Shown one piece after another: positions 11,330-21,258 of a stretch of 64,000 nucleotides of DNA. Made by a program: the position numbers and the translations under genes. The notes under the pieces were generated by a model. The model ran no database searches and was not told where the DNA came from. It worked only from the letters and a program-made list of their open reading frames with translations. The stretch comes from Haematobia irritans (lineage: Eukaryota; Arthropoda; Insecta; Diptera; Muscidae), in NCBI RefSeq assembly GCF_050003625.1, contig NC_134400.1, forward strand, positions 226,154,085-226,218,084, read 5' to 3'. Within the stretch, counting starts at the first letter, position 1, and every line of letters starts with the position of its first letter.

Positions 11330-12640
11330 CTGCAAGTGTAGCTTAACCAACAGAGGAAAAGTAGGTTTTTTATACACAGTTAATGTCAAAGCTCGTTTTT
11401 ACGAATGATGTATTGTCAGACCCTCTTGTTATTTGGAAAAATACGTTAAATAGAACGGAAATTTTATATTGTGAATTTTAATCAAAATCATAGTCTTTTG
11501 AAATAACATATGAGAAGAAATTCATAAGAACTTGACAAAATTAATGTAGGTACATGCTTACATGTACCAATATTCGCAATCACAAAATTTTCATTTTGCA
11601 ATATTTTTTATTGTAAACATATTAACTACATTCTATAACAATAATTTTAAAATTCTTCATTTATATTGTCAAATTAATTTCGTGGATAACTGCGTTAACT
11701 GAACAGTCATAAGGCACGCTAAAATTAAATTAGAGAGATTTTTATTTTAATTTAAAAATGATTCTTTTTTTAATTTAAAAATGAATAAATCAATTTGATT
11801 TTTTAATTAAATAGTTTTTAAAATGTTAATATTTTAATGTGAAAAATAGTTGTTATTATTACTATTTTTTCTGTGTACCTCACCTTTTACACATTTCCCC
11901 ATTTTGTGGATTATAACATGTAATTATCATAACCGTTCTGTTAAACTCTTCCAAGGAGAAAAAAGCAATATTTAAAATTAATGTTATCTGACTTTTTAAG
12001 ATTTTCATTTAATCTACTGTGACATAGATTTTGGAATTTATCATTACTGCATTTTTAAATATTGTTACTTAGTGCTACTTATAAAACTACAATCAATCTG
12101 AACTCCTTCAAATATATAAAAAGGCATTTTCTTTGAATTGTAAGATAGTCTACAAAAAAGCGACATCTATCGTAAACATCATATGGCCTGGGTTTGAATA
12201 GCAGCTGCTGCCATTACTAGAACAGCTGCTTCACACACCACTTTTAAATGGGCATCGTTGACATCAACCGTCTTGAAGTTGCACTCCCAATCCGAAAGGT
12301 GGCGCACCATTGGTGGTTAAATAAAATATACCAGTTATACTAAAAAGAAGAACAGAAATAATTGTTATACGATAGAAAGCCTTCAACCGAATTTGAATTT
12401 TTATTTTCATGTTACTTCAATTTGTTGAAATTGAGCACAAAATAGTTATCTATGGTATTTTTTTTTAAACAATATATCGGTTAATATGATAAAATTCATA
12501 CCATATATACGTATGTATATAAAGAGATTTTCTCAACTATCACCCTATTGCCATCAGTTGTTGCCCAATGGTACAATATGATCCTCTATGGTTATCAAAA
12601 AAATGAAGAATATCAGCTATATCGGTACAGATTTAGGCAA
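11330..12640. other. AT-rich intergenic DNA, nothing recognised
   Basis: No gene, RNA or clear repeat boundary seen. It contains AATTTAAAAATGA-type low-complexity stretches around 11740-11830, and a short CATA microsatellite follows at 12648-12669. Confidence 0.5.
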
Positions 12641-12908
12641 AGCCCCCATACATACATACATACATACATAATTGTGGAATTTTGACAAAACAACATAAGT
12701 CGAAATATGAGATGGATAATTTTTGAAAGAGCCTATTGGTCTAGAAGAAAGATATTAACAACATACGTACATCTATTTTTACAAATTCGACAAAACAACA
12801 TATTCACATATGCAAAAAAAAATCCTATAAGTCTTAAAATTTCCAAAATCCACTTTTAAAAGTGGATATTGCTAATTTTTTCTATACGAGTAGCGAATTA
12901 ATATTTTT

Positions 12909-13632
12909 TTATACCCACCACCATAGAATGGTGACGGGGGTATAATAAGTTTGTCATTCCGTTTGTTAGACATCGAAATATCGATTTCCGACTTTACAAA
13001 GTATATATATTCTTGATCAGGGAGAAATTCTAAGACGATATAACCATGTACGTCTGTATGTTGTAATCACGCTACAGTCTTCAATAATGAAGCAATCGTG
13101 CTGAAATTTGGCACAAATTTGGTCTTTTGTCTGCAAGCAGTTCAAGTTCGAAGATGAGCTATATCGGTCCAAGTTTTGATACAGTCCCCATATAAACCGA
13201 CCTCCCGATTTGGGGTCCTGGGCTTATAGAAACCGTAGTTTTTATCCAATTTGCCTGAAATTGGAAATCTAAAGGTATTTTAGGACCATAAAGAGGTGTG
13301 TCAAAAATGGTGAGTATCGGTCCATGTTTTGATATAGCACCCATATAGACCGATCTTCCGATTTTACTTCTTGGGCTTATAGAAACCGTAGTTTTTATCC
13401 AATTTGCCTGAAATTGGAAATCTAGACGTATTTTAGAACCATAAAGAGGTGTGTCAAAAATGGTGAGTATCGGCCCATGTTTTGATACATCACCCATATA
13501 GACCGATCTCCAGATTGTAGTTCTTGAACTTATAGAATGCCTAATTTTTGTCTAATTTGCCTGAAATTGGAAATCATGATGGTCGGTATTTAAGATTCGG
13601 CCCGGCCGAACTTACTGCTGTATACACTTGTT
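12909..13632 (+). repeat. Tandem-monomer dispersed repeat, copy 1
   Basis: Starts TATACCCACCACCATAGAATGGTG, where CACCAT and ATGGTG form a small hairpin, and continues through TATATATTCTTGATCAGGGA and ACCATGTACGTCTGTATG. About 2.5 monomers of roughly 151 bp follow, each with CGGTCCATGTTTTGATATAG and TTTTTATCCAATTTGCC. The end is ATTCGGCCCGGCCGAACTTACTGC plus a T tract. Reading frames in the monomers, such as 13159-13497 minus, come from the repeat. Other copies: 15924-18430, 23449-24412, 31168-32338, 61482-62722. Confidence 0.85.
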
Positions 13633-14115
13633 TTTTTTTTTTTTTTTCATTTGACACAGCATCTTATTTCATATTTTCTAAAAAAAATCCCAGAAATATA
13701 AAAGTTATTTTTTAATGTCAGTAGGTAGAACATAAAAAATGCTAAACAACGAATTTTAACGTCATACACATTACACCTTTAAAATCCACTTTAACTAGAT
13801 TTCAACCGTCATTTGCCGTATAAAAAAGGGATTTCAAATTCACTTTTAGTAGATTTCAAGCCTAATGTCAATGGGCTATTAAATGAAAATACAATATAGC
13901 TATTTAAAGCTGAGTACTATGTTCAGTTTTCAAGCTGAAAACCAGCTTGTTTTCACAGTTACTTTTTTTAATTAACTAATTTAGAAATATACAATTATTT
14001 GCAATCAATTCCTTGGATCTTTTCCATCCATTATTTGGCAAGACTCGATCGAAATATAATCGTCTTCATAAATATATTTGTACTTTTAAATTAGTGAAAA
14101 ACCCGAACATAGTAC

Positions 14116-15508
14116 TCACTTTAATGAACTACACACAAATTTCGCTCTCCTGACAATTTTGAAAACAAAAGTCCACAAATATATACCTCCAAATTTTTAC
14201 ATATTCGTCCATGTTATTCTCATTTATTATCCCTACACATTCAAACTGGAAACTAGCTAATCTTTAAGCCAAGTTTTAAAGCCACATTTTAGTTGCATCA
14301 TTCCCGACCATAACATCTCTTACCTTTTGGAAACATATTCGCCCATATATACAATTTCGCGGTCTTCCATGGACAAATCGTCTACTGATGGACTTATATC
14401 CGAACCCATAGAACTGAGACTCATAAAACACATAAATGATGAACGCATTCGTATGGCACTCAAAGAACAGGGGATAGATGGGAAATTTTTTGGCAAATCA
14501 ATTGATTCCGCATACAGGATCACGGCACGATTATGGCTACAACTATCTATCGAATACAGGATACAACATTACCACAATGGAATAAATTTAAAATATAGGA
14601 CTTACAAGTCTTGAAAATTAACTTACTGGCAGTTATCAAATTTACACTTTCGCAACCTCGTTGAGGAGCATAGCCGTAGTTTGGATAGAAGTCAGCCGTT
14701 CCTCTGGGTGTCATGTCTCCAAACACCGGATAGTCAGTATGAATAACATCAACAAATGTTGCAGCATTCGACTGTAAGCCATCTGACGAACTCGGCCAGA
14801 ATAGGGGTAGAGCAGGATCCAAGCCGGTAATACGTCCTAGCGTTCCATTAAAATAACTACCAATATTACCAGCAATGTGAGCTCCCAAACTATGTCCAAT
14901 AATGTGAACCTCAGCGGGGTCTATTTCATTATTCCTTAAATATGAACATACACACAGCTGTTTTATTGCAATCGAAATATGTTTGACTTTTTATTTTATA
15001 CCTGAAAAACTTAAACAGCATTCTACCGAGATGCTTTCCAACACTGCCTACAGCTTTCCGCGAACTGTAATAATCCAAACTAGCTGCGTCTTTCCAGTCA
15101 ACTAGGAATATATTATCCATCCCCAAAGCCAAATAGGCTAAGAAATTTGAATATACCTCTACATTAAGGTTAACTGAATTATAAATTACAAATACCTTGA
15201 CCTAGCGGTTTGATGGAGTAATGAAAACGATGTCCCGTAAATCCATGTACTATAACTTTTATATTCGATTTACTTCTTAAGCTACTAACCATACTGAGGG
15301 GAAATTCCAAGCGTGTTCCATTTTCTAGTCTGTTAATTTGTGGGATGTATAAGAAAAGAAACAAAATCCTTGGCAAAAGATCCTTAACTTACATCTGCTG
15401 ATAGTAGATATCGGCCTTCTGTGCTAAAGTACTGATGTTGAGTGCATCTCCACTTTGAGGAGAAGTCAGAACAGTGGCTAGCAACAATATAATATTAGTG
15501 CTGAGCAT
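14116..15508 (-). CDS. Secreted pancreatic-lipase-family protein, six exons
   Basis: Exons (minus): 15508-15393, 15329-15196, 15137-15002, 14934-14627, 14546-14324, and a predicted 34-nt last exon 14149-14116. All junctions are GT-AG and in phase, giving about 316 residues, usual for an insect neutral lipase or phospholipase A1-like protein. Residues 1-22 are a signal peptide (Leu-rich, MLSTNIILLLATVL). Residues 63-71 are IKVIVHGFT. The nucleophile elbow GHSLG puts the catalytic Ser at about 144, GLDPA the Asp at about 168, and CSHNRA the His at about 236. DVIHTD and YMGEYVSKR are further family landmarks. The lid segment looks short, as in phospholipase A1-type members; substrate cannot be read from sequence. 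The protein is likely extracellular (gut, saliva or haemolymph). The start is the first ATG after a stop-rich leader. The last exon rests only on phase and a good acceptor. Confidence 0.88.
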
Positions 15509-15989
15509 CGCTACCAAGTTCTTTCTTGATCAAGAGTTATACCTTAACTAAGCTTTCCATTCTAGTCGTTGGCAATTCTAGGCAAGGTAAAATTCGTTAT
15601 CAAATACGTAATTTGAAAAATTTGCGTGTTCGATTAAAAAAAAATGAAAACGATTCATTAATGGGAATTATTCCTTGTGACGTCATATTCTCACTTATTT
15701 CCCATAAGAAAACATCACCGATGCGGTAATCGTCGTTTGGGAGCAATGACTAACATGCAAAGGGGTATAAACACTTCCGAGATTTAACAAAAAACCTTTG
15801 CTATTATTTAACCTAATAACCCATATTTGTATAGAGTTTGGAATTTTCCCATAGCACACATGAAACATCATACCAACTAAATGTGGAAGCAATTGTTGGA
15901 ATGTTTTGGGTAATAGAAACAAAACAAGTATATACAGCAGTAAGTTCGGCCGGGCCAAATCTTAAATACCCACCACCATGAATCAAATA

Positions 15990-16920
15990 AAGGGTGATTC
16001 TTTTGCGGTTAGGATTTTCATGCATTAGTATTTGACAGATCACGTGGGATTTCAGACATGGTGTCAAAGAGAAAGATGCTCAGTATGCTTTGACATTTCA
16101 TCATGAATAGACTTACGATCTGCCACAACGTCGAATTTTCAGTGAATGGGCCCTAGAAAAGTTGGCAGAAAATCCGCTTTTTTATCGACAAATTTTGTTC
16201 AGCGATGAGGCTCATTTCTGGTTGAATGGCTACGTAAATAAGCAAAATTGCCGCATTTGGAGTGAAGAGCAACCAGAAGCCGTTCAAGAACTGCCCATGC
16301 ATCCCGAAAAATGCACTGTTTGGTGTGGTTTGTACGCTGGTGGAATCATTGGACCGTATTTTTTCAAAGATGCTGTTGGACGCAACGTTACGGTGAATGG
16401 CGATCGCTATCGTTCGATGCTAACAAACTTTTTGTTGCCAAAAATGGAAGAACTGAACTTGGTTGACATGTGGTTTCAACAAGATGGCGCTACATGCCAC
16501 ACAGCTCGCGATTCTATGGCCATTTTGAGGGAAAACTTCGGAGAACAATTCATCTCAAGAAATGGACCGGTAAGTTGGCCACCAAGATCATGCGATTTGA
16601 CGCCTTTAGACTATTTTTTGTGGGGCTACGTCAAGTCTAAAGTCTACAGAAATAAGCCAGCAACTATTCCAGCTTTGGAAGACAACATTTCCGAAGAAAT
16701 TCGGGCTATTCCGGCCGAAATGCTCGAAAAAGTTGCCCAAAATTGGACTTTCCGAATGGACCACCTAAGACGCAGCCGCGGTCATTTAAATGAAATTATC
16801 TTCAAAAAGTAAATGTCATGGACCAATCTAACGTTTCAAATAAAGAACCGATGAGATTTTGCAAATTTTATGCGTTTTTTTTTTTTAAAAAAGTTATCAA
16901 GCTCTTAACAAATCACCCTT
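15990..16920 (+). mobile_element. Internally deleted Tc1/mariner element, 931 bp
   Basis: AAGGGTGATT at the left and AATCACCCTT at the right are inverted ends, flanked by TA (15988-15989 and 16921-16922). The host repeat is cleanly interrupted, so the boundaries are firm. Full elements of this type are longer; here the sequence jumps from just after a leader ATG (16103) into the middle of the transposase at about 16117, so the DNA-binding domain is missing. Confidence 0.9.
16117..16812 (+). pseudogene. mariner-type transposase, C-terminal catalytic part
   Basis: Open from about 16117 to the stop at 16812, beginning DLPQRRIFSEWALEKLAENP. Catalytic landmarks in order: ILFSDEAHFWLNGYVN (first part of the DDE/D domain), FQQDGATCHTA (second Asp) and PRSCDLTPLDYFLWG (third Asp, about 36 residues after the second by my count). 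This spacing and the WPPRSCDLTPLDYFLWG block place it in a mariner-related group outside classic DD34D. The upstream leader ATG is out of frame after the deletion, so no functional transposase is made. The catalytic part itself has no stops, which suggests a fairly recent deletion. Confidence 0.85.
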
Positions 16921-17253
16921 TATAATAGTTTCCTTTGAAAACTCTTCGTCGTAGCGCGTTAGTTGATAATATATAGAATTTCAGGGGTTTGATGACAAAT
17001 ATTCAGTTCATCCAGTACGCTTCCCGAAGATAAATTTAAAGATTCTACCTATGAAGACTAGACCAGATTCTGGATTTAGAAGAGAGAGATTTGAGAGAAA
17101 TCGTGCATATCGTGCAAATGATGAAATAACGCCTTGATTTTAAATCTTAAATCTGTGGATTTTTACCGTCATTATTTAAATGATTGCGAGTAGTAAAATC
17201 TGGAAATTGTACTTTCAGTTGCAAGCCATTTTCACGAGAAGTGCACCTGTTAT

Positions 17254-17420
17254 ACACTGAAAGAAGGGTTTCTTTTCTGAGAAACGAAATTTTAGACAAG
17301 CAAAGTTTCCTTTTGACACATATTTTAGAGACAATTTGCTCTAAACGAAAGTACTTTATACAAAAGGGTAATTTCGTTTGTCTAAAATTTCATTCCGGAG
17401 GAAAATATTTTTTCAAGAAT
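17254..17420. repeat. Short foldback repeat, CACTGAAAGAAGGG type
   Basis: CACTGAAAGAAGGGTTTC... with internal AAACGAAATTTTAGACAA and its inverse TTTCGTTTGTCTAAAATTTC, ending near ATTCCGGAGGAAAAT. Related pieces lie at 25372-25440 and 37828-37890 (CTCCGGAACAAAAGTTTAGAC). The right boundary is uncertain. Confidence 0.4.
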
Positions 17421-18897
17421 AGAAATCGGTCTATATCGATGCCTTACCAAATGGACCGGTAAAAATAAACGCGAGGGTCTACAATACCAGTATATTTACA
17501 TTTTCGAGCAAATCGGATAAAAACTACGGTTTCTAGAAGCCGAAGGAGTTAAATCGGGTGATGGGTCTATGGTGTGTGTCGAGCCAAAACATGGTTCGAC
17601 ACACACCATATTCGGTCCTAGAAATAAAAATAAAGTCGTAGAAATAAATTCGGGTGGTAACATGGACCAATACTCACCATTTTCGACACAACTCTTAATG
17701 GTCCTCAAATACCTCTAGAATTCCAATTTCAGACAAATTGGGTAAAAACTACGAATTGTAGAAACCCAAGAAGTATAGTCGAGAGATCAGTCTATATGGG
17801 GGCTATACCAAACCATGGACCGATACACCCCATTTTCGACACACCTCTTTAAGATCCAAAGTACTTCCAGATTTTCAGTTTCAGGCAAATCGGATAGAAA
17901 ATATAGTTTATAGAAGCCCAAGAATAAAAATCGGGAGATCGGTCTATATGGCGGCTATACCAAAACATGGACCGATGGGCACGATTTTCGGCACACCTTT
18001 TTATGTTCCCAAAATACCTTTCCAATTCCAGCAAATCGGTTAGTAAATACAGTAAATACGAAGCCCAAGAAGCAAAATCGGGTCCTCAAATACCTCTAGA
18101 TTTTAAATTTCATGCAAATTGGATAAAAACTACAGTTTTTATAAGCCCAAGACCCCAAATCAGGAAGTCGGTTTATATGGGGACTATTTCAAAACTTGGA
18201 CCGATATAGCCCATCTTCGAACTTGACCTGCCTGCAAAGAAAAAACGAATCTGTGCCAAATTTCAGGACGATAGCGCCATTATTGATGGCTGTAGCTTGA
18301 TTACAACAGACAGACAGACGGACATGCTTATATCGTCTTAGAATTTCTCCCTGATCAAGAATATATATACTTTATATAGTCGGAAATCTATATTTCGATG
18401 TGTTACACACGGAATGACAAACTTTATAAGTATGCTCATGTTTAATGTCATGACCCACAGATAAATTATTCATACAATTTTTCGTGAGCCACGATATTTT
18501 GCGTGATTCACGATATTGCTAATCGTGAGTGTGGATGAGACTTTAAAACAGTTTCTTGCTCACGTACATGCCTCTAATGTAGCATAGTGTTTGATACCAC
18601 CATATAACCACTTATTAACTGGCATCGCTTTGCACTACATTTCCATACGTATGTCCTAAGAGGAAAGTCCTTCACTCCGGCATGCCTTCGGCCGCAAAAT
18701 TTTTGTACTTTTAATTAGTATTTTGGTGGAAAAAAAACAATATATTTAGTTCTCAACTTAAACGAAAAATTACTTCGTGATAATGTAGAAGCAAATGTGA
18801 GTTTTTTCAGTGACTTAGAATCATGATTCACTTTATAATATACCTAATAAAGTACTTATGTATAAATGTTATATACAACATTTATGCCCTGTTCCTG

Positions 18898-20307
18898 CAC
18901 TGAAAAAAAGCATGCCCGGTTCCAAAGATTTTGTCTTTACTTTAAAAATTTTCGATCCAAAGAAACGGAAAGAACCCTGCCAACTTTTTTTTGAATTTGA
19001 TGGCGCTTCTGAGAATCCGCACCACGTCGAAAACAATCGTATACGACATCCAAAACTCGTCGGAAAAGCGCCGTCACTATTGAGAAGTTGTACCACGCCA
19101 AGTTACTACAAAAAAGTATCACATGAGTGCAATTATTAGGTGCCTTTTTAATAAATTTAGAACGACGCCAATAAGAGCCCCTTCAAACAATCAGAAAAAG
19201 TGCATTTTAAGATAGTTATAAAAGAATCATTGTGGTCAAGTAAAACACGATTGTTTAGATGTTTATTAATTTGATTAAACCTTTATAAATTCTTATAAAT
19301 ATAACATTTATACCACTATCACAACACATTTAACTTAATTTTTTTCATTAGAATGATGTTGATTTACAAGTGGCAAGTTACATGTTGCAGCGTCTATCAG
19401 CCAGTGTTTTTATTCTCGATGGAAGCAGCGTATCTGTAAAATATCTGAAAAACAATCACTTTATATCATTTGGAAAGTCAAAAATTGTTCACCAATTTAC
19501 CTTTTACAATTTTAAGCTAAATAACTATGTTTTCAGCACTTTATTATCGATTTTATTTAAATAAATTATAAGAAGCTAGTTGTGCTTGGTGTTTCACAAA
19601 ATATAAAATGGCTCTTGTAACAAAAGTGATGGCAAAATACTTTCATGCGAATAGTGATGGCAAAATACTATCACAGTTGGCGATTGTTGCAGTGTCACTT
19701 ACGAGTCTGTGGTAGCGATGAGCATGAAATGGAACTTTGAAATGCTGGCAGGGAATACAAGTAAGGATACTTTTAAGACGCAATTCTCTTTTAAATTTGG
19801 GTTTTGTGTACTTGCTTCTAGGAAGCAAATTTTAATTTTTCGTTTTTCAGCTTTTTTTTCTTCATATGCTATCGAAGTCCTTTAAAAACGAGTTAACGAC
19901 AACTTTATTTTCCAAATTAAGACTCGGCTCCCAGTAGAAATTATGCTATGTTTCAAGTAAAAAAACGTCTTTAAAATAAAATGTTGTTTTTCAACATTTT
20001 ATTTTATCCTATATTTGAACGATTTTTTGCTTTGTAGTCAAGATGCAAAAAGGCAACAAATTTAAAGGCAATTTCATTAAATTTAAAGAATTTTTCAGAA
20101 TTATTAAAGTCAAGTTGACCTTACCCCAAACATTTTTTCTTTCACTTAATTATAAAGATAATACGACTTCATTGAAAAGTTTATCGACTTTTGGACAAGG
20201 AAAAAAAACTTAATATTAGAGAAATGCGTCTTCTATGCTAAGTAAAATTTGCATTCGTATTTTAAAGACATGAAATCTTTGACCACACGACAATATTTTT
20301 TCCAGTG
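18898..20307. repeat. MITE, CACTGAAAAAAAGCATGCCC family, copy 1 (interrupted)
   Basis: The left end CACTGAAAAAAAGCATGCCC and the right end GACAATATTTTTTCCAGTG match the copies at 37894-48414 (itself interrupted) and 51537-52322 (reverse). Those copies run straight from AAGCGGAGA into the AAGTAAATATAC segment. Here that point holds a 779-bp insertion (18975-19753). Confidence 0.75.
18975..19753. mobile_element. Unclassified insertion with CCCTGCCA inverted ends
   Basis: The left end is CCCTGCCAACTTTTTT. The right end is AAATGCTGGCAGGG, its near inverse. The insertion interrupts MITE copy 1 at a point that is continuous in two sibling copies. The flanks share at most AA, so the target duplication is short or unclear. 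Near the right end AGTGATGGCAAAATACT occurs twice as a direct repeat. I see no transposase and cannot assign a superfamily. Confidence 0.5.
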
Positions 20308-21066
20308 TATAAACATTGTTAACATTTGAATGAATTCTCAGGTCAACAATTTGAAAATACTCATTTTTGAACTTACAAATAAAGAAAACCAAAATCATTC
20401 GATTTCGAGTGACTGCCTTTCTTTCGAATGGGTTCGATATATACGAACAGGACATTAAAACACAAATGTTATGAAATATTTATAATATATATTCTTTTTG
20501 AGTTTTTTAAATCAAGGCTTTTCAATGTTTTCAATGTTTTATGCCATAAATATTCCAATTTTTTAGTCATTGCCGGCCAACTGCATTACATTTTGAGAAT
20601 AATTATCACACGTTGCCGCAATGTAATGTAACGTGTAATGACTGTTTTAAATACTGGTAATGCAAATTGTAGTGAGATATAATTACCTAGTTTCTGCTAG
20701 GGTAGTTACGAATTAAAATTTATTAGCTATCATATGGAGCAAGTGACTATTATAGGCGACGAGACATTTTGACAACTCGTTAACATCAACAACTCTCTTA
20801 TCCTGTACTCGTTGCTAATTCCTCTTTGCCCTATTTAAACAGATCTGAAAGCAATATTGTTTGAAGCTCTGTGAATATACTTTGAAAGACGCTTCATTGT
20901 TTTAAAATAGGCGCATTCATTCCCGAGAGTTTATCGTTATTATAGTGCACTTTAGGTCTGTTGAACTTACCTTGCTATAAATTTGTAGTTACCACACTAT
21001 AAGTAAATCATATACAGATGAATTTTATGGCAACACATGTACAAAATACGCATACACATATATTTT
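20308..21066. other. Intergenic DNA downstream of the fibrinogen-related gene
   Basis: AT-rich, no recognised feature. The stretch TTGCCGCAATGTAATGTAACG near 20610-20635 is the only G+C-rich patch. Confidence 0.4.
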
Positions 21067-21072
21067 TTTATT
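21067..21072 (-). terminator. Candidate poly(A) signal of the fibrinogen-related gene
   Basis: AATAAA on the minus strand, about 190 bp after the stop codon at 21259, the nearest canonical signal I see. Confidence 0.5.
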
Positions 21073-21258
21073 AGATTTGTAAACACAGGCGCAAATCTGG
21101 ACATAGTGACAAAACGCAGTATGTCAAGAAAAAACTGTGAGAATGATTTGGTTAAAAAGTTATAATACAAAAAAAAACCGAAACTAAAATACACAAAGAA
21201 TTGAACACAGAATAATTTAATTGCAGAGGCGAAGTTTTCATACGTTCTTAAAAGCATT

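Larger units (their letters stand above)
15924..18430 (-). repeat. Tandem-monomer repeat, copy 2, split by a mariner
   Basis: Minus-strand copy. Its tail (GCAGTAAGTTCGGCCGGGCC, then ATACCCACCACCAT) lies at 15935-15979. The repeat is interrupted at AATCAAATA by the mariner 15990-16920 and resumes with TAGTTTCC at 16925. Monomers run from about 17500 to 18230, and the head (GTCCGTCTGTCTGT and TTGATCAGGGAG in reverse) ends near 18430. A small MITE-like piece interrupts it at 17254-17420. Confidence 0.8.

Noticed and set aside
13159..13497. 112-codon frame with internal repeats (KHGPILTIFDTPLYG)
   Set aside because: Arises from the 151-bp monomers; the same peptide appears in every copy of the dispersed repeat, with stops elsewhere.
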